A stretch of 64,000 bases of DNA from Pseudomonas sp. Gutcm_11s (GTDB lineage: Bacteria; Pseudomonadota; Gammaproteobacteria; Pseudomonadales; Pseudomonadaceae). Where the stretch lies: the NCBI RefSeq assembly GCF_028649395.1, contig NZ_JAQSUW010000009.1, forward strand, positions 327,989 to 391,988, given 5' to 3'. Positions 51,216 to 61,401 of the stretch are shown piece after piece. Every line of letters begins with the position of its first letter. Positions within the stretch are counted from its first letter, which is position 1. Under the pieces are notes generated by a model. It was not told the DNA's origin. It made no database searches and was given only the letters and a program-made list of their open reading frames with translations. Made by a program: the position numbers and the translations under genes.

Positions 51216-53309
51216 TCAGCCGAGGCTGCCAAGGATGTTCACCGCCACCCGCTCAGGGATCTCGTTCTGCGACAGCACGTGCAGCCCTGGGCTGAATACC
51301 CGGGCGTAGCGAGCCAGCAGCGGGCGCAGCTGCGGCATCACGGTGAGGATCGGCGGGTGGCCTTCCTTGCGCAGCTTCTCCTTCACCACCGGCATGGTGT
51401 TCTGCAGCTGGTTGAGCAGGCTCGGTTCCACCGGGATGTTGTCCAGGCTGACCGGGCCGGCCTGCTGGGCGATCGACAGGGCGCCGAGCAGGGTGTTCTC
51501 CAGCGCGTTGTCGAGGATGAACACCGATAGCTCGCGGCGATCACCGGCGATGCCCGAGACGATGCTGCGGCGCAGCGCGTAGCGCACGTCGGAAGTCAGC
51601 AGCACCGGGTCCTTGGTGGTCTCGCTGCCTTCCAGCAGGGTGGTGGCGATGGTCACGATGTCCTTCAGCGGCACTTCTTCCTGCAGCAGCTGGCGGAACA
51701 CCCGGTGCTGCTGGGTGTGGCTCAGCGCGTTCTTCAGGTGCTCGGCCAGCTTCGGCGCCTGCAGGGCCAGGCGCTGCAGCAGGTGCTCGACGTCGTCGTG
51801 CTTGAAGATCTCCGGCAGGTGCTCGCGGACCACCTTGTTCAGGTGGGTGGCGATCACGCTGGCGCAGTCGATCACCTGGTAGCCGAGGTTGAGCGCGCGC
51901 GGCTTGTCGTTCGGCAGGATCCATACCACCTGCATGCGGTAGGCCGGGTCCACGCCGAGGATGCCGTCGATCTCGCCGTACAGCTCTGGCGATGGGATGG
52001 CCATCAGGCGGTCGGCGTGCAGTTCGGCACCGTCGATCTTCTCGCCGTTGATGTGGATGCTGTACTGCGAGGCCTTGTGCCGCAGGCTGTCGCGTATCTG
52101 CACCTCGGGCAGGAGGAAGCCGAGGCTCTCCGAGAGGGTCTGGCGCACCCCGCGCACGCGCTGCGGCAGCGGCGAGCCGGAGGCCTCGTTGACCAGGCCG
52201 ACCAGCTTGTAGCCGAGCGAGATGGAGATGCGCTCGACCAGCGGGATGTCCTCCCAGGCCAGGTTTTGCGCGCGCTCCTGGTCCATCGCCTTGCTCAGCG
52301 CCTCGACCTGCTCCAGCGCGGCCTCGGCCGGCGGTTCGGCGCGGGACACCTTCCAGGCGATGAAGGCGATCAGCCCGGCGAAGCCGATGAACGCCAGGTG
52401 CGGCATGCCCGGGATCAGGCCGAGGATCAGTACGATGCCGGCCACGGTGTAGAGCAGCGATGGCGAGGCCAGCATCTGCTTCTGCACCAGGCTGGTGATC
52501 TCCGCCGACTCGTTGACCCGGGTGACGATGATGGCCGCCGCGGTGGACAGCAGCAGTGCCGGAATCTGCGCCACCAGGCCGTCGCCGATGGTCAGCAGGG
52601 CGTACAGGCGGAAGGCCTCGCCGCCCGGCAGGTCGTACATCAGCATGCCGATGGCGACACCGCCGAACAGGCTGATGATCAGAATCATGATGCCGGCGAT
52701 GGCGTCGCCGCGGACGAACTTGCTGGCGCCGTCCATCGCGCCGTAGAAGTCGGCTTCCTTGGCCACCTCGGCGCGGCGCTGCTTGGCCTCGGCCTGGTCG
52801 ATCAGGCCGGCGTTGAGATCGGCGTCGATGGCCATCTGCTTGCCGGGCAGGGCGTCCAGGGTGAAGCGCGCGGTCACCTCGGAGATGCGCTCGCCGCCCT
52901 TGGTGATGACCATGAAGTTGATGATCATCAGGATCACGAAGACGATCATGCCGACGATGAAGTTGCCGCCGATCACCACATGGCCGAAGGCCTCGATCAC
53001 CTTGCCCGCGGCGCCGGTGCCGGTGTGGCCGTCGAGCAGCACGATCCGCGTGGAGGCCACGTTCAGGCACAGGCGCATCAGCGTGGTGACCAGGATCACC
53101 GTGGGCAGCAGGGAGAAGTCCAGCGGCCGCCGCGACGATACGCTGACCAGCAGCACCAGAATGGCCAGGCCGATGTTGAAGGTGAAGAGCATGTCCAGCA
53201 GCAGCGGTGGCAGCGGCAGGATGATCATCGCCAGGACGCACAGGATCATCAGCGGGATGCCGATCCGGCCGCTGCGCAGGGTGCTGGTCAGGTGCTGCAT
53301 GGGGCTCAT
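51216..53309 (-). CDS. lfhA: Flagellar export gate protein FlhA, lateral (Flag-2) type
   Basis: The 697-residue protein has eight or so membrane helices in the first half with the FHIPEP-family signature (VILVTTLMRLCLNVASTRIVLL), and a cytoplasmic domain. It is the main export gate of the flagellar type III apparatus. Its ATG overlaps the flhB stop (ATGA). It is last in the fliMNPQR-flhBA transcript. The symbol with l (lateral) is assigned by cluster layout. Confidence 0.9.
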   Translation of the reverse strand: MSPMQHLTSTLRSGRIGIPLMILCVLAMIILPLPPLLLDMLFTFNIGLAILVLLVSVSSRRPLDFSLLPTVILVTTLMRLCLNVASTRIVLLDGHTGTGAAGKVIEAFGHVVIGGNFIVGMIVFVILMIINFMVITKGGERISEVTARFTLDALPGKQMAIDADLNAGLIDQAEAKQRRAEVAKEADFYGAMDGASKFVRGDAIAGIMILIISLFGGVAIGMLMYDLPGGEAFRLYALLTIGDGLVAQIPALLLSTAAAIIVTRVNESAEITSLVQKQMLASPSLLYTVAGIVLILGLIPGMPHLAFIGFAGLIAFIAWKVSRAEPPAEAALEQVEALSKAMDQERAQNLAWEDIPLVERISISLGYKLVGLVNEASGSPLPQRVRGVRQTLSESLGFLLPEVQIRDSLRHKASQYSIHINGEKIDGAELHADRLMAIPSPELYGEIDGILGVDPAYRMQVVWILPNDKPRALNLGYQVIDCASVIATHLNKVVREHLPEIFKHDDVEHLLQRLALQAPKLAEHLKNALSHTQQHRVFRQLLQEEVPLKDIVTIATTLLEGSETTKDPVLLTSDVRYALRRSIVSGIAGDRRELSVFILDNALENTLLGALSIAQQAGPVSLDNIPVEPSLLNQLQNTMPVVKEKLRKEGHPPILTVMPQLRPLLARYARVFSPGLHVLSQNEIPERVAVNILGSLG

Positions 53310-54451
53310 GGTCGTGCTCTTTCGCTCAGTTCAGCGGGAATGTGGATGTCCTTGGTCAGCTCCGGCTTGCGCCGGCGGCGGCCCTGGCGGAACGCCTTGA
53401 GCTGCAGGACATAGGTGAGGACGTGGGCCACCGCGGTGTAGAGCGGGGCGGGAATCTGCTGGTTGACCTGGGTGGTGAAGTAGATCGCGCGCGCCAGCGG
53501 CGGCAACTCGACCACATCCAGCTCATGGGCCTGGGCCTGCTGGCGGATGTGCAGAGCGGTCTCGTCCAGGCCCTTGGCCAGCACGAAGGGCGCGCCGGCC
53601 TTCTTCAGGTCGTACTTGAGGGCCACCGCATAGTGCTGTGGATTGGTGATGACCACGTCGGCGCTCTTGATCACCTTGTTGATCTGCCGGTGCAGCATCT
53701 GCCGCTGCAGCTGCTTGATGCGCGCCTTGACCTCCGGGCGACCCTCCTGGTTCTTGTGCTCTTCCTTGCGCTCCTGCTTGGTCATGCGCAGCTTCTTGAG
53801 GAAGAAGAAGCGCTGTAGCGGGATGTCGATGATGGCGAACAGGATGAACACCGCCAGCAGCGTCATCAGCATGTCGAAGGTCATGTCGAAGGCGCCGCCG
53901 ATGGCGCTGCTCACGTCGCTGCGCTGCAGCGCCAGCAGGCGCGGCAGGGCCTCGCAGATCTGCAGCCAGGCGACGGCCAGCAGCACAGTAATCTTCAGCA
54001 GCGACTTGGCCAGCTCGGCCCAATTCTGCGCCGAGAAGATGCGGCCCAGGCCGGTGATGGGGTTGAGCTTGGACAGCTTGGGCGCGAAGTTCGCGCTGGC
54101 GAACACCCAGCCGCCCGGCACCAGGCCGAACAGCACCACCAGCAGCGAGGTGGTCAGCAGCGGCAGGAGAATCTGCACGAACACCAGCAGGTTGTGGCCG
54201 AGGATGATCGCCAGGTCGTCGCGGGTCAGCTCGCTGTTGCCGAAGTCCAGGTAGGCCAGGCGGAAGCTCTGCTGCAGGCCCTCGAAGAAGTACAGCACGC
54301 TGAACTTGAGCACCAGCAGGGTGACCAGCAGCGACACGCTGGTGGCCAGGTCTTTGGAGCGCGCCACCTGGCCCTGCTCGCGGCTCTTCTTCAGCTTGTG
54401 CTGGGAGGCCTCTTCCGTCTTGTCCTGGGAGCTGCTGTTCTGCTCAGACAC
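53306..54451 (-). CDS. lfhB: Flagellar export switch protein FlhB, lateral type, NPQH variant
   Basis: The 381-residue protein has four membrane helices and a cytoplasmic domain. The autocleavage motif reads NPQH (VVITNPQHYAVALKYD) in place of the usual NPTH; Asn and Pro of the cleaved bond are retained. It controls export of hook versus filament substrates. It overlaps fliR by 8 bp and flhA by 4 bp. Confidence 0.92.
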   Translation of the reverse strand: MSEQNSSSQDKTEEASQHKLKKSREQGQVARSKDLATSVSLLVTLLVLKFSVLYFFEGLQQSFRLAYLDFGNSELTRDDLAIILGHNLLVFVQILLPLLTTSLLVVLFGLVPGGWVFASANFAPKLSKLNPITGLGRIFSAQNWAELAKSLLKITVLLAVAWLQICEALPRLLALQRSDVSSAIGGAFDMTFDMLMTLLAVFILFAIIDIPLQRFFFLKKLRMTKQERKEEHKNQEGRPEVKARIKQLQRQMLHRQINKVIKSADVVITNPQHYAVALKYDLKKAGAPFVLAKGLDETALHIRQQAQAHELDVVELPPLARAIYFTTQVNQQIPAPLYTAVAHVLTYVLQLKAFRQGRRRRKPELTKDIHIPAELSERARP

Positions 54452-55241
54452 GGCTGTTCCTCAGCAGGTGGCCGATGTTGTCGAGCAGCTCGCGGGTCAG
54501 GTGCAGGTAGCTCTCCGGCAGGTACGGCAGGGTCATGTAGACGCACAGCAGGCCGGCCAGAATGGCCATGGGGAAGCCCAGGGAAAACAGGTTCATGGCC
54601 GGCGAGATGCGGTTGAGCAGGCCGAAGCAGAACTGCACCAGGGTCATGCAGAAGGCCACCGGCAGGGCAATCAGCACGGCCGCGGCGAGGACCCAGGCCA
54701 GCGCGTGGATCACTGTCTCGAAGCCCAGGTAGTGCAGGCCGCTGCCCACCGGCCAGTAGACGAAGCTCTGGTAGAGGATGCTCACCGTCAGCAGGTGGCC
54801 GTCGATGGCGAAGAACAGGAACACCAGCAGGATGAAGTACAGCTGGAACAGGATGGACGAGGACGACACGCCGTTGATGGGGTCGTTGAACGTCGCCATG
54901 GACAGGCCGAGCTGCGCCGAGACCACCTCGCCGACCAGGGTGAAGATGGTGAACACCAACTGCAGCGACAGCCCCAGCAGCAGGCCGAAGGCCAGCTGCT
55001 CCAGGGCGGTGAGCAGGCCGCGCAGCGACAACGGGTCGATCTGCGGCATTTCCGGCAGGGCGGCGGCCAGTGCCACCGTCACCACCAGCGCGAGCAGCAG
55101 GCGCACGCGCTTGGCCACCGCCTTGTGGCTGAACAGCGGGGCGAAACTGAACAGCGCGAGGATGCGGCAGAACGGCCACCAGTAAGCCTGCAACTGCTGC
55201 AGCCATTGGCCGGACTGGAAGATGCTCGCGCTCTCGTACAT
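54444..55241 (-). CDS. lfiR: Flagellar export protein FliR, lateral type
   Basis: The 265-residue membrane protein has FliR features (YWWPFCRILALFSFAPLFSHKAV, then DPINGVSSSSILFQLYFILLVFLFFAIDGHLL). It forms the export gate with FliP and FliQ. It follows fliQ by 4 bp and overlaps flhB. Confidence 0.92.
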   Translation of the reverse strand: MYESASIFQSGQWLQQLQAYWWPFCRILALFSFAPLFSHKAVAKRVRLLLALVVTVALAAALPEMPQIDPLSLRGLLTALEQLAFGLLLGLSLQLVFTIFTLVGEVVSAQLGLSMATFNDPINGVSSSSILFQLYFILLVFLFFAIDGHLLTVSILYQSFVYWPVGSGLHYLGFETVIHALAWVLAAAVLIALPVAFCMTLVQFCFGLLNRISPAMNLFSLGFPMAILAGLLCVYMTLPYLPESYLHLTRELLDNIGHLLRNSRV

Positions 55242-55245
55242 GACG

Positions 55246-55518
55246 TCAGCCGACCAGGTGGCCGGCCTGCTTGAAGCTTTCGATGAACAGGTCGCTGAGC
55301 GTGCGCAGGATCCAGTGTCCGGCGAAGATCAGCATGCCGAGGGTGATCAGCAGGCGCGGCAGGAAGCTGAGCATCTGCTCGTTGATCTGCGTGGCGGCCT
55401 GGAAAATGCTGATCAGCAGGCCGCCGATCAGGCTCGGCACGATCAGCACGCAGACGATCAGCACGGTGATGTGCACGGCGTTGGAGACGATGTCGACGGC
55501 GGTATCCGGAGTGAGCAT
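55246..55518 (-). CDS. lfiQ: Flagellar export protein FliQ, lateral type
   Basis: The 90-residue, two-helix protein matches FliQ (MLTPDTAVDIVSNAVH, FQAATQINEQMLSFLPRL). It packs with FliP and FliR in the export gate. It lies 12 bp after fliP. Confidence 0.93.
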   Translation of the reverse strand: MLTPDTAVDIVSNAVHITVLIVCVLIVPSLIGGLLISIFQAATQINEQMLSFLPRLLITLGMLIFAGHWILRTLSDLFIESFKQAGHLVG

Positions 55519-55530
55519 GGCGGCGCCTCG

Positions 55531-56289
55531 CTAGAAGGGTTGCACGCTGGTGGTCAGCGTGCCGACCAGCAACGTCCAGCCGTCGACCAGCACGAACACC
55601 ATCAGCTTGAACGGCAGCGAGATCATCATCGGCGACAGCATCATCATGCCCATCGCCATCAGCACGCTGGCCACCACCAGGTCGATCACCAGGAACGGGA
55701 TGAAGATCATGAAGCCGAGCTGGAAGGCGGTCTTCAGCTCGCTGAGCACGAAGGCTGGCAGCAGCAGGGAGAAGTCCAGGTCCTCGGCCTTGTCCGGCAT
55801 TTGCTCACCGGCCAGCGACACCATGGCCTCCAGCGAGGTCTTGCTGGTCTGCGCCAGCATGAAGCGCGACAGGCTGCCCTTGGCCCGGTCCAGGCCTTCC
55901 TGCAGGGTGATCTGGTCGGCCTCGAAGGGCACGTAGGCCTCCTGGTACATCTCCTGCCAGACCGGGCGCATCACCAGCATGGTCAGGCACAGGGCGATGC
56001 CGATCAGGATGTTGTTCGGCGGGCTCTGCTGCAGGCCGATGGCCTGGCGCAGGATGGCCAGCACGATGATGAAGCGGGTGAAGCAGGTCATCATCATGAG
56101 CATGGCCGGCAGGAAGCCGAGCAGGGTCATGACGATGAGGATCTGCAGCTTGACGCTGAGCTCCTGGCCGCCCTCGGTGTCGTTCAGGCTGAGCAGCGGA
56201 ATCTCGCCGCCGGCGGCCTGCGCCAGCAGCGGGGCGCCCAGGCCGAGCAGGAGCAGGCCGAGGCGGGCCAGGGAGCGCGCGCGAATCAT
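55531..56289 (-). CDS. lfiP: Flagellar export protein FliP, lateral type
   Basis: The 252-residue protein has a signal-like N terminus and the FliP signature (MTLLGFLPAMLMMMTCFTRFIIVLAILRQAIG, ELKTAFQLGFMIFIPFLVIDLVVASVLMAMGM). It overlaps fliN by 4 bp; no fliO gene sits between them, unlike the polar Pseudomonas cluster. Confidence 0.95.
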   Translation of the reverse strand: MIRARSLARLGLLLLGLGAPLLAQAAGGEIPLLSLNDTEGGQELSVKLQILIVMTLLGFLPAMLMMMTCFTRFIIVLAILRQAIGLQQSPPNNILIGIALCLTMLVMRPVWQEMYQEAYVPFEADQITLQEGLDRAKGSLSRFMLAQTSKTSLEAMVSLAGEQMPDKAEDLDFSLLLPAFVLSELKTAFQLGFMIFIPFLVIDLVVASVLMAMGMMMLSPMMISLPFKLMVFVLVDGWTLLVGTLTTSVQPF

Positions 56290-56654
56290 GCGCCCAGGCC
56301 ACCCAGGCCGTTGCCGGAGAGCTCGACGATGCGCAGGCCGTAGTTGCCGTTCATCACCACCACCTCGGCCTTGGCGAACAGGGCGCCATTGACCTTCACG
56401 TCGAGCGGCTCGCCGGCGAGCTTGTCGAGCACGATCACGCTGCTGGCATCCACTTCCATCAGCTCCTTGAGGGAGATTTCGGTGGAGGCGACCTCCAGGG
56501 TCACGTTGACCGGGATCTTGCCGAAGAAACTCAGGTCCTGCTGGGGCAGGGCGGAGGCCTCGGCGGCGCTGTTGTCTTCGGCGGCCGGGCTCAGCGCCAG
56601 GTCGCCATCGTTGATCAGGGACTCGAAGTCGTTATCGGAAAGTTGGCCGTTCAT
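56286..56654 (-). CDS. lfiN: Flagellar motor switch protein FliN, lateral type
   Basis: The 122-residue protein has a SpoA/FliN C-terminal domain (VNVTLEVASTEISLKELMEVDASSVIVLDKLAGEPLDVKVNG) after a short variable N terminus. It is part of the C ring and helps recruit export substrates. Its ATG overlaps the fliM stop (ATGA). Confidence 0.93.
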   Translation of the reverse strand: MNGQLSDNDFESLINDGDLALSPAAEDNSAAEASALPQQDLSFFGKIPVNVTLEVASTEISLKELMEVDASSVIVLDKLAGEPLDVKVNGALFAKAEVVVMNGNYGLRIVELSGNGLGGLGA

Positions 56655-57487
56655 GGGGTCTTCACGCTCTCGAGAGAGGTCAGGAAAAGGGCGCCGTCTT
56701 CTTCGAAGACAGTGCCGCGAAAGAGCTTCTGCTGGTTGATGCGCACGTCGCTGCGCTCCTGCAGGCGGATCGGCAGGATGTCGTCCGGACGCAGGGCGAG
56801 CACTTGCGACAGCGGCATCTGCAGGGCGGCCACCACGCACTGCAGGCGCACCGGCAGATGCAGGATGTGCTGGCTCGGTTCGACCGCCTGCAACGGGCCG
56901 GTCGGGCTGGACAGGCGCGCGGTCAGTTCGTCGACCAGCACGGTGTCCAGATAAAGGAAGATCGCCGAGCGGCTGCCGCTGATGTGGCTGGTGTACTGGA
57001 ACTCGGCGACGTATTCCCACACCGCCTGATCGAAGTCGTTCTCGTGCTTCTCCAGCTTGCCGATGCTGGCGCCGCCGAGCAGGGCGCGGGAGAAGATCTG
57101 CGAGATGTCCTGGCCCAGGCGCAGGCGCATGCGCTGCTCCGAGGTGCTGATCGGGGTGTCCTGGCTGGGCAGCCCGGTGCCGCCGTAGTAGCACTCCAGG
57201 GCCTCGGTCAGCAGCGGCCTTTCGATGGCGAAACCGAGCTTGCCGAACGCCGACTTATAGATGCACTCGGCCGCTTCGCTGCGCACTTCGTGAACCTCGA
57301 CAGTATGCAGTTCGAGGTTGATCCGATAATTGCGCAGAAAATAGTCGCTAATGATTCGCGGGTACTTCGAGGACACTTCCTTGATGTACTGCGGAATCTT
57401 GTGATAGTGCCGGCCCAACTTCTGCGGCTTTAGCCGAGTCAGACTTTCTGCGGGCACACGGTGATGGACTTTCGAATTACCAGCCAT
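56651..57487 (-). CDS. lfiM: Flagellar motor switch protein FliM, short lateral type without CheY-binding N terminus
   Basis: The 278-residue protein has the middle and SpoA C-terminal FliM regions (DISQIFSRALLGGASIGKLEKHENDFDQ, RVNQQ-like end). It lacks the N-terminal LSQxEIDxLL motif that binds CheY-P and starts with MAGNSKVHHRVPAESLTRLKP. It is about 50 residues shorter than chemotactic FliM. So switching by CheY-P is not expected in the classic way. It is the first gene of the minus-strand operon. Confidence 0.85.
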   Translation of the reverse strand: MAGNSKVHHRVPAESLTRLKPQKLGRHYHKIPQYIKEVSSKYPRIISDYFLRNYRINLELHTVEVHEVRSEAAECIYKSAFGKLGFAIERPLLTEALECYYGGTGLPSQDTPISTSEQRMRLRLGQDISQIFSRALLGGASIGKLEKHENDFDQAVWEYVAEFQYTSHISGSRSAIFLYLDTVLVDELTARLSSPTGPLQAVEPSQHILHLPVRLQCVVAALQMPLSQVLALRPDDILPIRLQERSDVRINQQKLFRGTVFEEDGALFLTSLESVKTP

Positions 57488-57951
57488 GTCGGGGGCAAAC
57501 TTCCTGATGCGTGCCGCGAGGCTGCCTGATGCTTGTGGCGGGCAGTTGCGGAAAACTTCGGAGATTGTCGGGCAGGGCAGCCGGGAATGGCTGCTGATGC
57601 GCCGTGTAGCCCTCGCTGGCCCTTGCGGGGCGCGGCTACTGGCATGGCGATACTCTAGGCGCGGGGAGGCCTTGAGGTTAAATCAATAGATATCAAATGC
57701 TGTTTTTGAGCACAGCTGGCGGGCTTTGATGGAAATTAACCGCAAGTAATTTGGTCGGCCGATGGCGTTTTGCTAGGTTGCCCTGCGTGTGAGTGGGTCG
57801 GCCTTTGAAAGTTCCTCGGAAGTTTCTCGTCTCACTCTCCCAAGGCGACCCGTGTTGCACTTTTATTAAATACCACGACGAAAAAATCTGCGTGGCAGCA
57901 GTTCACATAAAGCAACTTCGGATTCTTCCTCTCCGCGTTCGGGTGATAAGC
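57488..57951. promoter_or_regulatory. Divergent control region between lateral fliM and lafK
   Basis: About 460 bp between the two divergent flagellar operons, clearly AT-richer (57670-57760 and 57860-57945) than the flanking genes. It must hold promoters for both. A near-sigma54 element (TGGC-N8-TTGC at 57536) has a 9-bp instead of 10-bp core spacing, so it is not accepted. Runs such as TAAATCAATAGATATCAAA could bind an H-NS-like MvaT protein, which is conjecture. Confidence 0.6.
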
Positions 57952-59364
<1,413 letters not shown>

Positions 59365-59376
59365 GGAGAGCAGAGG

Positions 59377-59697
59377 ATGAGTTCCATCACGCAGGTACAG
59401 CAGGACATGCTGGACCGGATGAGTCAGATCAAGAGCCTGTCCGAGGGTGGCGCGATTCGCCCGGCGCAGGGCAGCGACGACGGCGTGCGCGAGGCCTTCG
59501 CCGAGGCACTGCGCGGCGTGGATGCCGAGCAGCACGCCTCCAGCGCGGCGATGGCCGCGGTGGACAGCGGGCAGAGCGAGGACCTGGTCGGCGCCATGCT
59601 GCAGAGCCAGAAGGCGAGCATCTCCTTCTCCGCGTTGATGCAGGTGCGCAACAAGCTGGCTACGGCCTTCGACGACATCATGAGGATGCCCCTGTAA
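59377..59697 (+). CDS. lfiE: Flagellar rod-MS-ring adaptor FliE, lateral type
   Basis: The 106-residue protein has the FliE C-terminal motif (MLQSQKASISFSALMQVRNKLATAFDDIMRMPL). It connects the MS ring to the rod and is the first export substrate. It follows lafK by 12 bp with a good AAGGAG. Confidence 0.92.
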   Translation: MSSITQVQQDMLDRMSQIKSLSEGGAIRPAQGSDDGVREAFAEALRGVDAEQHASSAAMAAVDSGQSEDLVGAMLQSQKASISFSALMQVRNKLATAFDDIMRMPL

Positions 59698-59715
59698 CGG
59701 GGCGGGTGGGCAATC

Positions 59716-61401
59716 GTGCTGGAACTGATCAAGAGCAAGCTGCCGGCTGGCGGCTTCAAACCCGATCCGCGCCTGGTGCTGGCCGGCATGGCGCTGGTCG
59801 CCGCGCTGCTGGCCGCCGGGGTGGTCTACTACCTGTGGAGCGACAACCGCGCCTATCAGCCGCTGCATGGCGCCGGTGAGGCCTTCCCGGCCGCCGAAGT
59901 GATGCAGGTGCTGGATGCCGAGGGCGTTGCCTATCGCCTGCATCCGCAGAGCGGCCAGGTGCTGGTGCGCGAGGACCAGCTGGCACGGGCGCGCATGCTG
60001 CTGGCGGCCAAGGGCGTGAAGGTGGCGGTACCGCCGGGCTACGAGCTGTTCGACAAGGACGAGCCGCTGGGCACCAGCCAGTTCGTTCAGGACGTGCGCC
60101 TCAAGCGCAGCCTGGAAGGCGAGCTGGCGCGGACCATCATGGCGCTCAAGGGTGTCGACCAGGCGCGCGTGCACCTGGCCATCGACGAGAACAGCTCCTT
60201 CGCCATCAGCAAGCGCAACCCGGCCAAGGCCTCGGTGATGCTGCAACTGGATGCCGGCTACAAGCTGGACCCGGAGCAGGTCGGTGCGGTGGTCAACCTG
60301 GTCGCCGGCAGCGTGCCGGGGCTGGAGGCCAAGGACGTGCGCGTGGTCGACCAGCACGGCACCCTGCTGTCGCGCGGGCTGGATGCCTGGGGCGGGCCGG
60401 TGCAGAACTGGCAGGTGGTCGACGACTACCAGCAGAAGGCGGTGACCAATATCGAACAGGTGCTGGCGCCGATCCTCGGCAACGGCAACTACCGCATCAG
60501 CGTGGCCGCCGACATCGACTTCAGCCAGAAGGAAGAGACCTTCCAGGCCTACGGCGAGACGCCGCGCCTGCGCAGTGAAATCCTGCGTGACGAGCGCACC
60601 CTGGACCAGCTGGCCCTCGGCGTGCCCGGCTCGCTGAGCAACCGCCCGCCGACCAGTGCGCCGACCAGCGATCCGCAGGCCACGCCGGCTACCGGCCAGG
60701 CGCCGAATGCCGAACAGCTGAGCAAGCAGAACCAGGCCGCGACCTCGACCCGCAGCGAGACCACGCGCAACAACGATTTCGACCAGAGCGTCACCCACAT
60801 CAAGTACCCGGCCTTCAGCCTGCGCCAGCAGAGCGTGGCGGTGGTGCTGAATGCCGCCAGCGCGCCCCAGGGCGGCTGGGACGCCAAGGCCATCGGCGAG
60901 CTGGAGGCGATGATCAAGAGCGCCGCCGGCTTCAACGACAAGCGCGGCGACAGCGTCACCCTCAGCGTCTTCCCCTTCACCGCCGGCGACATGCTGCCGG
61001 GCGAGGAAGCCGCCTGGTGGGAGAAGGACTCGGTACTGGACTTGATCAAGCTCGGTGTCGGCGGCCTGCTGGCCGCGCTCCTGCTGCTGCTCGTGGTGCG
61101 CCCGGCGGTACGCAACCTGACCCAGCGTACCCCGCCGCAGCCGGAGGCCGAGGCCGAGCGCGAGTTCGCCCTGCCGGACGCGGCCGAGCGCCGCCTAGCC
61201 TTCGCCACCCCGGAGCTGGGTGGCCCCAACGTGTTCGGCGAATTGAATCCCTTGTCGGAAATTCGCCTGCCGGCACCGGGCTCCGGCCTGGAAATGCAGA
61301 TCGAGCATCTGCAGATGCTGGCCAAGAACGACCCCGAGCGGGTCTCGGAAGTGATCAAGCACTGGATAGGGCGCAATGAAAGAGACCTCAACCCAGCCTA
61401 A
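59716..61401 (+). CDS. lfiF: Flagellar MS-ring protein FliF, lateral type
   Basis: The 561-residue membrane protein has two helices (near 24-41 and ~440-458), a YscJ/FliF N-terminal domain (RLKRSLEGELARTIMALKGVDQARVHLAIDE) and a C-terminal FliG-binding tail. It starts with GTG. It ends 26 bp inside fliG, so the two are coupled. Confidence 0.94.
   Translation: MLELIKSKLPAGGFKPDPRLVLAGMALVAALLAAGVVYYLWSDNRAYQPLHGAGEAFPAAEVMQVLDAEGVAYRLHPQSGQVLVREDQLARARMLLAAKGVKVAVPPGYELFDKDEPLGTSQFVQDVRLKRSLEGELARTIMALKGVDQARVHLAIDENSSFAISKRNPAKASVMLQLDAGYKLDPEQVGAVVNLVAGSVPGLEAKDVRVVDQHGTLLSRGLDAWGGPVQNWQVVDDYQQKAVTNIEQVLAPILGNGNYRISVAADIDFSQKEETFQAYGETPRLRSEILRDERTLDQLALGVPGSLSNRPPTSAPTSDPQATPATGQAPNAEQLSKQNQAATSTRSETTRNNDFDQSVTHIKYPAFSLRQQSVAVVLNAASAPQGGWDAKAIGELEAMIKSAAGFNDKRGDSVTLSVFPFTAGDMLPGEEAAWWEKDSVLDLIKLGVGGLLAALLLLLVVRPAVRNLTQRTPPQPEAEAEREFALPDAAERRLAFATPELGGPNVFGELNPLSEIRLPAPGSGLEMQIEHLQMLAKNDPERVSEVIKHWIGRNERDLNPA

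Noticed and set aside
57534..57550. Sigma54 promoter upstream of lafK (TGGC...TTGC)
   Set aside because: The GG to GC spacing is 9 instead of 10 and it is ~400 bp from the start; accepted only as a weak resemblance.
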